Shown here one piece after another: positions 43,149-53,100 of a stretch of 59,651 nt of DNA (positions within the stretch are counted from its first letter, which is position 1; each line of letters opens with the position of its first letter). The position numbers and the translations under genes are program-made. The notes beneath the pieces are model-generated. The model ran no database searches, was not told where the DNA came from, and worked only from the letters and a program-made list of their open reading frames with translations. This DNA comes from Pseudomonas sp. Irchel s3f7 (GTDB lineage Bacteria; Pseudomonadota; Gammaproteobacteria; Pseudomonadales; Pseudomonadaceae): NCBI RefSeq assembly GCF_900187615.1, contig NZ_FYDO01000035.1, positions 1-59,651 on the forward strand. The letters are read 5' to 3'.

Positions 43149-44324
43149 ATGAAAATCAAAGCGATCCGTACCCGCGTTTTCGAGTGGAAAGGCAAAGTCG
43201 TTCCTCCTCAAGCGCACTTCTGCACCAACGCCAGCGACATCCTGTTCGAGCGCGGCGATGCCATGGGCTCGTTCCGTTTCCACGGCTGGCTGGTGGTGGA
43301 AGTCGAGACCGACACCGGTCTTGTCGGCATCGGTAACTGCGCCCTGGCACCACGCGTGGCCAAGGAAATCATCGACACCTATCTGGCGCCGATCGCGATT
43401 GGCGAAGACCCGTTCGACAACGAATACATCTGGCAGAAAATGTACCGCCAGAGCCACGCCTGGGGCCGCAAAGGCATCGGCATGGCCGCGATCTCGGCCA
43501 TCGACATTGCCATCTGGGACATCATGGGCAAGGCGGTGAACAAACCGGTGTTCAAGTTGCTGGGCGGGCGCACCAAGGAAAAGATCTGGACCTACGCGTC
43601 CAAGCTCTACGCCAACGACAACCTCGACCTGTTCCTCGAAGAAGCCCAGGGCTACCTGAACCAGGGTTTCACCGCGCTGAAAATGCGCTTCGGCTACGGC
43701 CCGAAAGACGGCCCTGCGGGCATGCGCCGCAACATCGAACAGGTGCGCGCCCTGCGTCAGCTGGCCGGCCCCGATGTCGACATCATGCTCGAATGCTACA
43801 TGGGCTGGACCCTGGAATACGCGCGCCGCATGTTGCCGAAACTGGCCGAATTCGAACCGCGCTGGCTCGAAGAACCGGTGATCGCCGACGACATCGAAGG
43901 CTACATCGAGCTGAAAAAAATGGGGATCATGCCGATCTCCGGCGGCGAACACGAGTTCACCTCCTACGGCTTCAAGGACCTGCTGGAACGCCGCGCCGTC
44001 GACGTGATCCAGTACGACACCAACCGCGTAGGCGGCATCACCGCTGCGCGCAAGATCAACGCCATGGCCGAGGCCTGGTCGGTGCCGGTCATCCCCCACG
44101 CCGGGCAGATGCACAATTACCACCTGACCATGTCCACCACCGCCTCGCCGATGGCCGAGTTCTTCCCGGTGTTCGACGTCGAGGTCGGCAACGAGCTCTT
44201 CTACTACGTGTTCAAGGGCGAGCCGCAACCGGTCAACGGCTACATCCAGCTCGATGACAACAAACCGGGCCTGGGCCTGGAAATCTCCGATGAGTACCTG
44301 AGCGATTTCAACATCATCGAATGA
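43149..44324 (+). CDS. Enolase-superfamily acid-sugar dehydratase (likely L-lyxonate dehydratase)
   Basis: 391 aa from ATG 43149; the in-frame extension to 43068 lacks a ribosome site. Mandelate racemase/MLE layout: an N-terminal capping domain, then a TIM barrel with Mg ligands read as Glu215 (MLECYMGW), Glu241 or Glu242 (WLEEPVIADD) and Glu267 (GGEHEFTSYG), and general acid-base His317 in VIPHAGQMHNYH. This is the rhamnonate-dehydratase-like subgroup that includes L-lyxonate dehydratase. Dehydration of L-lyxonate gives 2-keto-3-deoxy-L-lyxonate. The substrate is inferred from the neighbours; L-rhamnonate is the main alternative. Confidence 0.8.
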   Translation: MKIKAIRTRVFEWKGKVVPPQAHFCTNASDILFERGDAMGSFRFHGWLVVEVETDTGLVGIGNCALAPRVAKEIIDTYLAPIAIGEDPFDNEYIWQKMYRQSHAWGRKGIGMAAISAIDIAIWDIMGKAVNKPVFKLLGGRTKEKIWTYASKLYANDNLDLFLEEAQGYLNQGFTALKMRFGYGPKDGPAGMRRNIEQVRALRQLAGPDVDIMLECYMGWTLEYARRMLPKLAEFEPRWLEEPVIADDIEGYIELKKMGIMPISGGEHEFTSYGFKDLLERRAVDVIQYDTNRVGGITAARKINAMAEAWSVPVIPHAGQMHNYHLTMSTTASPMAEFFPVFDVEVGNELFYYVFKGEPQPVNGYIQLDDNKPGLGLEISDEYLSDFNIIE

Positions 44325-44376
44325 CCTTCAGGCGCCGCTTTCGGGCGGCGCCCGGCTGACTTGTCGGAGACACAAC

Positions 44377-45372
44377 ATGCACCTGATTCAATTTGAAAAC
44401 ACTGACGGCGAGCGTCAGGTCGGGCTGGTCGCCGGCGCGCAGATTCTGGTCGTGCGCGACACCCGCAGCACTCGTGAACTGGCGCTGGCGGCGATCCGCA
44501 GCCAACGCAATCTGCAGGAAGAAGTCGCCTTGCGCGGCACAGACCCGGGCCCGGATTACGCGACGCTATTGCAGCAGCGCAAAGTCCTGCCTCCGCTGGA
44601 TCACGAAGACCCGGCTCATTGCCTGATCAGCGGCACCGGCCTGACGCATCTGGGCAGCGCCGCGACTCGAGACAAGATGCACCAGCAGGACGGCGCCGTC
44701 GAAGCCGGCATGACCGACACCATGCGCATCTTCAAGTGGGGCCTTGAGGGCGGCAAGCCAGAAGCGGGGCAGGTCGGCGCGCAACCGGAATGGTTCTACA
44801 AAGGCGATGGCAGCATTGTCGTGCGCCCCGGTGCGGACTTCCCCGTGCCGCCCTTTGCCGAGGACGCCGGTGAAGAACCGGAGCTGACCGGCCTCTACGT
44901 GATTGGCGACGATGGCCAGCCGTATCGCGTCGGTTATGCGCTGGGTAACGAGTTCTCCGACCATGTGATGGAACGGTGCAATTACCTGTACCTCGCCCAT
45001 TCAAAACTGCGCAGTTGTTCCTACGGTCCGGAGCTGCGTGTCGGCGAGTTGCCTAGGCATTTGGTCGGCACCAGCCGGATCAAGCGCAACGGCGAAACGA
45101 TCTGGGAAAAGGAGTTTCTCAGCGGCGAGGACAACATGTGCCACAGCTTGGCCAACCTTGAATTTCACCACTTCAAATACGCGCAGTTTTTGCGTCCCGG
45201 CGATGTCCATGTGCATTACTTCGGCACCGCCACGCTGTCGTTTGCCGACGGCGTGAAAACCCAGCCGGGGGATCGCTTCCAGATCAGCCTCGACGCGTTC
45301 GGTGCACCGTTGGTCAACGGCATCGGCGAGAGCGCCCAGCCGTTAGCCATCGGCCAGGTGCGCACACTCTGA
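44377..45372 (+). CDS. FAH-superfamily 2-keto-3-deoxy-pentonate dehydratase (AraD1/GguC-like)
   Basis: 331 aa. The C-terminal fumarylacetoacetase fold carries the metal site block PEWFYKGDGSIVVRPGADFP, EEPELTGLYVIGDDGQPYRV and GYALGNEFSDHVMER. The N-terminal motif ISGTGLTHLGSAATRDKM is typical of the AraD1/GguC group. Placed between the dehydratase and the semialdehyde dehydrogenase, it should convert 2-keto-3-deoxy-L-lyxonate to alpha-ketoglutarate semialdehyde. Relatives such as XylX of Caulobacter do the same in the Weimberg pathway. It lies 52 bp after the dehydratase gene. Confidence 0.8.
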   Translation: MHLIQFENTDGERQVGLVAGAQILVVRDTRSTRELALAAIRSQRNLQEEVALRGTDPGPDYATLLQQRKVLPPLDHEDPAHCLISGTGLTHLGSAATRDKMHQQDGAVEAGMTDTMRIFKWGLEGGKPEAGQVGAQPEWFYKGDGSIVVRPGADFPVPPFAEDAGEEPELTGLYVIGDDGQPYRVGYALGNEFSDHVMERCNYLYLAHSKLRSCSYGPELRVGELPRHLVGTSRIKRNGETIWEKEFLSGEDNMCHSLANLEFHHFKYAQFLRPGDVHVHYFGTATLSFADGVKTQPGDRFQISLDAFGAPLVNGIGESAQPLAIGQVRTL

Positions 45373-45374
45373 TC

Positions 45375-45467
45375 CTGTAGGAGCCGGCTTGCTGGCGATA
45401 GCGGCGCATCAATCAACATTGATAGCGCCTGACACACCGCTATCGCCAGCAAGCCGGCTCCTACAGG
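45375..45467. repeat. REP-type inverted repeat pair
   Basis: CTGTAGGAGCCGGCTTGCTG and CAGCAAGCCGGCTCCTACAG. It separates two genes of one pathway, so it may tune expression of the downstream dehydrogenase relative to the dehydratases. Confidence 0.9.
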
Positions 45468-45492
45468 GCGGCAATTGATCAAGGAATTCGAC

Positions 45493-47073
45493 ATGACCAC
45501 GTTACTCGGACACAACTACATCGGCGGTCGCCGCAGTGCCGATGGCACGACGCAACTGCAAAGTTTCGATGCAACGACGGGCGAACCGCTCCCCGGATTG
45601 TACTTTCAGGCATCCGAAGCCGAGGTGAATGCCGCTGCCGATGCCGCTGCCGCGGCGTACCCGATCTACCGCAACCTGAGCGCGGAAAAACGCGCCACTT
45701 TCCTCGATGCCATTGCCGATGAAATCGATGCATTGGGCGATGAGTTCGTTGCCACCGTGTGTCGCGAAACCGCGCTGCCAGCCGGGCGTATTCAAGGTGA
45801 ACGGGGGCGAACCAGCGGCCAGCTGCGTCTGTTCGCCAAAGTACTGCGTCGCGGCGACTTTTACGGTGCGCGCATCGACCGGGCGTTGCCGGATCGCCAA
45901 CCGTTGCCGCGTCCGGATCTGCGCCAGTACCGCATCGCGCTTGGGCCGGTGGCGGTGTTCGGTGCCAGCAACTTTCCGATGGCATTCTCCACCGCCGGTG
46001 GCGATACCGCTTCGGCACTGGCTGCCGGTTGCCCGGTGGTGTTCAAGGCTCACAGCGGGCACATGGCGACGGCCGAATGGGTGGCAGACGCAATCATTCG
46101 CGCCGCCGAGCGCACGCAAATGCCAGCCGGCGTGTTCAACATGATCTACGGCGGCGGTGTCGGCGAGTGGCTGGTCAAGCACCCGGCTATTCAGGCCGTG
46201 GGTTTTACCGGTTCGCTCAAGGGCGGCAATGCTTTGGGCCAAATGGCCGCGACTCGGTCGCAGCCAATCCCGGTATTCGCCGAGATGTCGAGTATCAATC
46301 CGGTGTTCCTGTTGCCCGAGGCGTTGGCGGTGCGCGGTGAGCAGATCGCAGCGCAACTGGCCGGTTCGGTCACGATGGGGTGCGGTCAGTTCTGCACCAA
46401 TCCCGGCCTGGTCATCGGTTTGCGCTCGCCGCAATTCAGCACCTTTCTGGAAACCTTTTGCGCGAGCATGAACCAGCAACCGCCACAAACCATGCTCAAT
46501 GCCGGAACCCTGGACAGCTACAGCCGAGGCTTGGGGGAATTGCACGAGCATCCGGGTCTGACCCATTTGGCGGGTAAGCCACAACTGGGCAATCAGGCGC
46601 AGCCGCAGGTGTTCAAGGCCGATGTCGGTTTGTTGCTCAAGGGTGATGAGCTGTTGCAGGAGGAAGTGTTCGGGCCGGCGACCATCGTTATCGAAGTCGA
46701 GGACCGGGCGCAGCTCACGGCGGCGTTGCAGGGGTTGCGTGGGCAATTGACGGCGACGCTGATCGGCGAGGCCGATGAGTTGCTGGAGTACCGTTGGCTG
46801 GCTGAAATGCTGCAAGAGAAAGTTGGACGGATCTTGCTTAATGGCTATCCGACCGGAGTCGAAGTCTGCGAGGCGATGGTGCATGGCGGGCCGTATCCGG
46901 CGACGTCGGATTCGCGTGGCACGTCCGTCGGGACCCTGGCGATTGATCGTTTCCTGCGGCCGGTGTGCTTCCAGAATTACCCGGATGCGTTGTTGCCCGA
47001 GGCGTTGCAGGACAGTAATCCGTTGAGGATTCGGCGGTTGGTGGATGGGGAGGTCACTCAGTCAGCTTTGTGA
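45493..47073 (+). CDS. Alpha-ketoglutarate semialdehyde dehydrogenase
   Basis: 526 aa from ATG 45493 (AAGGA ribosome site). Aldehyde dehydrogenase fold: GPVAVFGASNFPMAFSTAGG (NADP-binding loop), general base Glu in PVFAEMSSINPVFLLPEAL, and nucleophile Cys in GCGQFCTNPGLV. The FGASNFP and MGCGQFCTNPG variants mark the KGSADH type II/III group. It oxidises the semialdehyde to alpha-ketoglutarate, the end product of this cluster's route. Confidence 0.9.
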   Translation: MTTLLGHNYIGGRRSADGTTQLQSFDATTGEPLPGLYFQASEAEVNAAADAAAAAYPIYRNLSAEKRATFLDAIADEIDALGDEFVATVCRETALPAGRIQGERGRTSGQLRLFAKVLRRGDFYGARIDRALPDRQPLPRPDLRQYRIALGPVAVFGASNFPMAFSTAGGDTASALAAGCPVVFKAHSGHMATAEWVADAIIRAAERTQMPAGVFNMIYGGGVGEWLVKHPAIQAVGFTGSLKGGNALGQMAATRSQPIPVFAEMSSINPVFLLPEALAVRGEQIAAQLAGSVTMGCGQFCTNPGLVIGLRSPQFSTFLETFCASMNQQPPQTMLNAGTLDSYSRGLGELHEHPGLTHLAGKPQLGNQAQPQVFKADVGLLLKGDELLQEEVFGPATIVIEVEDRAQLTAALQGLRGQLTATLIGEADELLEYRWLAEMLQEKVGRILLNGYPTGVEVCEAMVHGGPYPATSDSRGTSVGTLAIDRFLRPVCFQNYPDALLPEALQDSNPLRIRRLVDGEVTQSAL

Positions 47074-47090
47074 TTGTTGGTGTCTGATCT

Positions 47091-47166
47091 GACGCCATCG
47101 CTGGCAAGCCAGCGCCTACAGGGTTATACGCGTCCTTGTAGGAGCTGGCTTGCCAGCGATGGCGTC
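47091..47166. repeat. REP-type inverted repeat pair
   Basis: GACGCCATCGCTGGCAAGCC and GGCTTGCCAGCGATGGCGTC pair over 20 bp almost perfectly, between the convergent dehydrogenase and EamA genes; a strong bidirectional hairpin. Confidence 0.9.
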
Positions 47167-47184
47167 ATCAGCAGCACCACCGAA

Positions 47185-48093
47185 CTACTTGGCAGTCACC
47201 TCAGCCACCTTCACAGCCGCCGGCTTCAACACCAGCCACAACGCCAGCGCAATCAACAACCCGCCATAGACATGCGCCATCGACAGCGGCTCATCGAGAA
47301 ACATCGCCCCCCACAATACGCCGAACAGCGGGATCAAAAAGGTTGTGGTCATCGATTTCACCGGACCAATCGAGCTCAGGAGCCGGAAGTAAACAATGTA
47401 CGCAAACGCCGTGCAGCCCAGGCCCAACCCCAGCAACGACAGCCACACGCTCCAGCCGCCCCAGCTTGCGGGTGGTTGGCTGATCACGCTGTAGCCGAAC
47501 AGCGGCAGCAGGAACAACGTCGCGCCGAGCATGCTGCCCAGTGCCGACAAACGGCTGTCCAGACCTCCGGCCTGATCGAGCCAGCGGCGGGCCAGAAACC
47601 CCGCAAATCCGTAGCAAGTGGTTGCGAGCAGGCAGGCGATGGCACCCATCAGCAGTTCCATATCGAACGCCACCGGGCCGGCACGGGTCAGCACGCCCAC
47701 GCCGAACAGCCCCAGGCACACGCCGCCGAGTTTGGCGCCGGTGAGCCTTTCATGGAAAAACAGGCCGCCGATCAGCACGCCCATCAAGGGGGTCGTGGCA
47801 TTGAAAATCGACGAGTAACCGGCCGGCAGCACCTGCGCGGCCACCGAATAGAGCGTCGCCGGAATCCCGGAGTTGATCACCCCGAGCAGCATCACGGTTT
47901 TGAGTTTGCCCTTGAAATCCCAACTGATGCGCATCAGCCCAAGAATCACCAGCAGTCCGGCTGCGGCGATCGATACACGGAAAAAAGCGGTCGGAATGCT
48001 GCCAATCACCGGAGCGATGATGCGCATGAACAGAAAACTCGCACCCCAAATGGCCGCCAGGGACAGTAAACGGAAAATATCGACGGGGTTCAC
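47185..48093 (-). CDS. EamA/DMT-family transporter
   Basis: 302 aa from GTG 48093 (VNPVDIFRLLSLAAIWGASF) with an AAGGAAGGAA ribosome site upstream; a longer frame to 48165 lacks support. Ten helices in two EamA units (IWGASFLFMRIIAPVIGSIP and IACLLATTCYGFAGFLARRW). The substrate is unknown. Confidence 0.85.
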   Translation of the reverse strand: MNPVDIFRLLSLAAIWGASFLFMRIIAPVIGSIPTAFFRVSIAAAGLLVILGLMRISWDFKGKLKTVMLLGVINSGIPATLYSVAAQVLPAGYSSIFNATTPLMGVLIGGLFFHERLTGAKLGGVCLGLFGVGVLTRAGPVAFDMELLMGAIACLLATTCYGFAGFLARRWLDQAGGLDSRLSALGSMLGATLFLLPLFGYSVISQPPASWGGWSVWLSLLGLGLGCTAFAYIVYFRLLSSIGPVKSMTTTFLIPLFGVLWGAMFLDEPLSMAHVYGGLLIALALWLVLKPAAVKVAEVTAK

Positions 48094-48251
48094 AGCGCGT
48101 TCCTTCCTTGATGAGGGCGAGAGTGTTGCTGACAGCCTTGTCCGTGGCAACCGGAAAACGGGCATTTAATTCCCCGGCAAAATTACGCTTCTCCTGCACC
48201 CGTTTCACTGGCTAAGCTCAGGGCTCACGAATTCCCGCAGAGGTCTCACCC

Positions 48252-49970
48252 ATGCCGCAGCAATGGCCAGCCGCCGATATCGCCCGCTTGATCCTCGATG
48301 GCTTTGACGATTACCGCGAGCATTTTCGCCAGATCACCGATGGCGCCCGGGCGCGTTTCGAACAAGCCAAGTGGCAGGAAACGCAAACGGCGTCGGCGGC
48401 GCGGATCAATCTGTACGAAGATAAAGTCAGCGAAACGGTGGAGAAACTGCGCACTGCGTTTGACGCAGACACGCTGGACGTCAGCTGCTGGCCGCTGGTG
48501 AAAAGCGCCTACATCAGCCTGATCGACCTGCGTTTCGACGATGAACTGTCCGAGACCTGGTACAACTCGATCTTCTGCGGGCTGTTCAGCCACGACCTGA
48601 TCAGCGACGGCTGCATGTTCATCCACACCACCCGACCGAGCCTGCGTCGGGCCCGCGCTGCGCAAACCCGCACTTACAAACCCCAGGGTCAGTTGTCCGG
48701 CATGCTCGCGAGCATCTTTGCCGATTACCGTTTCAGCGAGGAATACGCCGACCTGTCCGGTGACTTGACGCGCCTGGAAGCGCAGCTGCGCGAGAACCTG
48801 CCGGACTGGGTGTGCAAGGACCCGGAGCTGAGCGTCGAACTGTTTTCCTCGGTGCTCTACCGCAATAAAGGCGCGTACCTGGTGGGGCGCATCTACACCG
48901 CCGATGAGCAATGGCCGCTGGCGATTCCGCTGCTGCACCTCGAAGGTCGCGGCATTCAGATCGATGCGTTGATCACCGACGAAGCGGACGTGTCGATCAT
49001 CTTCTCGTTCACCCGTTCGTATTTCATGGTGGATGTGCCGGTGCCGGCGGAGTTTATCGGCTTTCTCAAGCGCATCCTGCCGGGCAAGCACATCGCCGAG
49101 CTGTACACCTCGATCGGTTTCTACAAACACGGCAAGTCGGAGTTCTACCGGGCGCTGATCAATCACCTGGCCAACACCGATGACCAGTTCATCATGGCCC
49201 CCGGTGTGCGCGGCATGGTGATGAGCGTGTTCACCCTGCCGGGTTTCAACACCGTGTTCAAAATCATCAAGGACCGATTCTCTCCGTCGAAAAACGTCGA
49301 CCGCGCCACGGTGATCGAGAAGTACCGGCTGGTAAAAAGCGTCGACCGCGTTGGGCGCATGGCCGATACCCAGGAGTTCGCCGACTTCCGTTTTCCGCTG
49401 AGCAAGTTCGATCCGGCGTGCCTCGAAGAATTGCTGGAAGTCGCGGCGTCCACGGTGTCGGTGGAAGGCGACACGGTGCTGATCCGTCACTGCTGGACCG
49501 AACGACGCATGACTCCGCTTAACCTGTACCTGGAAAACGCCAACGAGGCGCAGGTGCGTGAAGCGCTGGAGGATTATGGTCTGGCGATCAAGCAACTGGC
49601 GGCGGCGAACATCTTTCCCGGTGACATGCTGCTGAAGAACTTCGGCGTCACCCGTCACGGTCGGGTGGTGTTCTACGACTACGACGAGATCTGCTTCCTG
49701 ACCGAAGCCAACTTCCGCCACATCCCGCTACCGCGCACCCCGGAAGACGAAATGGCCTCCGAGCCGTGGTATTCGATCGGGCCGCTGGACGTGTTCCCCG
49801 AAGAGTTCCCGCCGTTCCTGTTTGCCGATTTCGGCCAGCGCAAGCTGTTCGATCAACTGCATGGCGAGTTGTACAACGCCGATTACTGGAAAAGCCTGCA
49901 AGAGGCGATTCGGGCGGGGAAGGTGATTGATGTGTTCCCGTATCGGCGCAAGGGCCACGATACCGAATAA
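48252..49970 (+). CDS. aceK: Isocitrate dehydrogenase kinase/phosphatase
   Basis: 572 aa, full length. The ATP-binding loop is APGVRGMVMSVFTLPG near residues 316-331; the catalytic region includes GDMLLKNFGVTRHGRVVFYD near 460-480; the C-terminus has EEFPPFLFADFGQRKLF. It phosphorylates isocitrate dehydrogenase to send isocitrate into the glyoxylate shunt, and removes the phosphate again with the same active site. It stands alone here, not with aceAB as in E. coli. Confidence 0.96.
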   Translation: MPQQWPAADIARLILDGFDDYREHFRQITDGARARFEQAKWQETQTASAARINLYEDKVSETVEKLRTAFDADTLDVSCWPLVKSAYISLIDLRFDDELSETWYNSIFCGLFSHDLISDGCMFIHTTRPSLRRARAAQTRTYKPQGQLSGMLASIFADYRFSEEYADLSGDLTRLEAQLRENLPDWVCKDPELSVELFSSVLYRNKGAYLVGRIYTADEQWPLAIPLLHLEGRGIQIDALITDEADVSIIFSFTRSYFMVDVPVPAEFIGFLKRILPGKHIAELYTSIGFYKHGKSEFYRALINHLANTDDQFIMAPGVRGMVMSVFTLPGFNTVFKIIKDRFSPSKNVDRATVIEKYRLVKSVDRVGRMADTQEFADFRFPLSKFDPACLEELLEVAASTVSVEGDTVLIRHCWTERRMTPLNLYLENANEAQVREALEDYGLAIKQLAAANIFPGDMLLKNFGVTRHGRVVFYDYDEICFLTEANFRHIPLPRTPEDEMASEPWYSIGPLDVFPEEFPPFLFADFGQRKLFDQLHGELYNADYWKSLQEAIRAGKVIDVFPYRRKGHDTE

Positions 49971-49977
49971 CCCCCAC

Positions 49978-50065
49978 CTGTAGGAGCCGGCTTGCCGGCG
50001 AAGGCAATCCTGAGCCTTGCATCGCCAGTGCGAGCGCCTCCGCCAGCAAGCCGGCTCCTACAAGG
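49978..50065. repeat. REP-type inverted repeat pair
   Basis: CTGTAGGAGCCGGCTTGCCG and GCCAGCAAGCCGGCTCCTAC between the tandem aceK and hrpA genes. Confidence 0.88.
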
Positions 50066-50135
50066 GATCTCGTTCATCCTTTAAATCTGCGACAATCCGC
50101 ACCCTGCGCCACTAGACGACTGAATTGCGTACCCG

Positions 50136-53100
50136 ATGACCGACGAATCGCCCTCCATCGACAAACTGCTGAAAAACCTCGATCACGCCATGCTCGCCGA
50201 CCGCCACCGGCTGCGGCGGCAGTTGCTTGAGCTGCGCAAGAAACCCGACGAGGCCAAGCTGGCCCAGTGGGTGGCGCGGATGCAGGTGTCCTGTGATCAG
50301 GTGCTGGCCCGCCGCGCCAGCCTGCCGCTGATTCGTTACGACGACAGTTTGCCGATTGCCGCCAAGCGCGACGAAATCAAAAAGGCACTGGAAAAGCACC
50401 AGGTGCTGATCATCGCTGGCGAAACCGGCTCGGGTAAAACCACCCAGTTGCCGAAAATCTGCCTGGAAATCGGTCGCGGCCAGCATGGCCTGATCGGTCA
50501 CACCCAACCACGCCGGATCGCGGCGCGCAGCGTGGCCAGTCGCGTTGCCGAAGAGTTGGGCACGCCGTTGGGCGCATTGGTCGGCTATCAGGTGCGGTTC
50601 GAGGACCAGAGCGATTCCAATACCCTGATCAAACTGATGACCGACGGCATCTTGCTCGCGGAAACCCAGAACGACCGGTATCTGGAACGCTACGACACGA
50701 TCATCGTCGACGAAGCCCACGAACGCAGCCTCAACATCGATTTCCTGCTCGGCTACCTGAAAACCCTGCTGCCGCGTCGTCCGGACCTGAAAGTCATCAT
50801 CACTTCGGCCACCATCGACCTGGAGCGTTTCTCCAAGCATTTCGACGATGCGCCGATTGTCGAAGTCTCCGGTCGCACCTTCCCGGTGGACACCTGGTAC
50901 CGTCCGCTGACGCTTGAGCAGGACGAAGAGGGCAACCGCGTCGAAGATGACCTGACCGTGGATCAGGCCATCCTCGCCACCCTCGACGAAATCGCCGCGT
51001 TTGAGCGCAGCGAACGCCGCAGTCCCGGTGACGTGCTGGTGTTCCTGCCCGGTGAGCGCGAGATTCGCGACGCCGCCGACATGCTGCGCAAGGCCCAGCT
51101 CAAGCACACCGAAATTCTGCCGTTGTACGCACGGCTGTCACCCGCCGAGCAACAGCGGATTTTCCAGTCGCACCCAGGGCGTCGCGTGGTGCTGGCGACC
51201 AACGTCGCGGAAACCTCGCTGACCGTACCGGGCATCCGTTACGTGATCGACAGCGGCACCGCACGCATCAGTCGCTACAGCTACCGCGCCAAGGTTCAGC
51301 GCCTGCCCATCGAAGCGGTTTCCCAGGCCAGCGCCAACCAGCGTAAGGGTCGATGCGGGCGCGTCGAACCGGGCATTTGCATCCGCCTCTACAGCGAAGA
51401 AGATTTCCTCGGGCGCCCGGAATTTACCGATCCGGAAATCCTGCGTACCAACCTCGCCGCCGTTATTTTGCAGATGCTGCACCTGCGTCTCGGCGAGGTC
51501 ACCGCGTTTCCGTTCATCGAGCCGCCAGATGGCAAGGCGATCAGCGACGGTTACAACCTGCTGCAGGAACTCTCGGCGGTGGACCGCAACAGCCAGCTGA
51601 CCCCGCTCGGTCGCCAGTTGGCGCGGCTGCCGGTGGACCCGCGCATGGGGCGCATGCTGATTGAAGCGGCCAAGCTTGGCAGCTTGCAGGAAGTGCTGAT
51701 CGTCGCCAGCGCCATGTCGATTCAGGACCCGCGCGAGCGTCCGCCGGAACGCCAGCAAGCGGCGGATCAGGCCCATGCTCAATGGAAAGACACCGATTCG
51801 GATTTCGCCGGGCTGGTCAATCTGTGGCGTGGTTTTGAAGAGCAGCGCCAGGCGCTGACGGCCAGTCCACTGCGCAATTGGTGCCGCAAGAATTTCCTCA
51901 ATTACCTGCGCTTGCGTGAATGGCGTGACTCCCATCGCCAGTTGAGCCTGATCTGCCGCGACATGCAGTTGAGCCTCAATAAAGAGCCGGCGGATTACCC
52001 GAAACTGCACAAAGCGGTATTGGTGGGCCTGCTCAGCCAGATCGGCCAGAAGACCGAAGACGGCGATTACCTCGGCGCCCGTCAGCGGCGCTTCTGGATT
52101 CACCCGTCGTCGGGCATCGGCAAGAAGCGCCCGCAATGGCTGATGACTGCCGAACTGGTGGAAACCACCAAGCTCTACGCGCGCATGGTCGCCAAGATCG
52201 ATGCCGACTGGATCGAGCCACTGGCCGGGCACCTGATCAAGAAAAACCACTTCGAACCCCATTGGGAGAAGAAGCGTGGTCAGGTCGTGGCGTTCGAGCA
52301 GATCACCTTGTTCGGCTTGATCGTGGTCGGTCGTCGCCCGGTGCATTACGGTCCGGTCGATCCGGTGGTGTCCCGCGAATTGTTCATCCGCGAAGCGCTG
52401 GTGCGCGGCGAGATTCAATCCAAAGCCAAATGCCTGACGGCCAATAAAGCGTTGCTGGAACAACTCGACGAACTGGAAGCCAAGGCCCGTCGCCGCGACA
52501 TTCTGGCCGACGAAGAAACCCTGTACGCCTTCTATGACGCGAGATTGCCGGCAGAGATCCACCAGACCGCGACTTTCGACAGTTGGTACCGGATCAACAG
52601 CCAGAAAGATCCGCAACTGCTGATCATGCGCGAAGAAGACGTGCTGGCCCGCGAAGCCAGTGAAGTCACCGCCCAGCATTACCCGGACACGCTGCACATC
52701 GGCGATCTGGAACTGGCGCTGAGCTACCACTTCGAACCGAACCATCCACGGGATGGCGTGACCCTGCGTGTGCCGGCGCCGCTGTTGCCGATGCTGCCAC
52801 CGGAGCGCCTGGAATGGCTGGTGCCGGGTTTGATCGAAGCCAAGTGCATTGCCCTGGTGCGCAACCTGCCCAAGGCCTTGCGCAAGAATTTTGTGCCGGT
52901 GCCGGACTTCGTCAAAGCGGCGTTGCAGCGCATGACGTTTGCCGAGGGCTCGCTGCCCCAGGCGTTGGGCCGTGAACTGTTGCGCATGACCGGCGCCCGC
53001 GTCAGCGACGAAGCCTGGAGCGAAGCGGCGCAGCAGGTCGAAAGCCATCTGCGGATGAACCTGGAAATCGTCGACGCCCAGGGCAAATTCCTCGGCGAAG

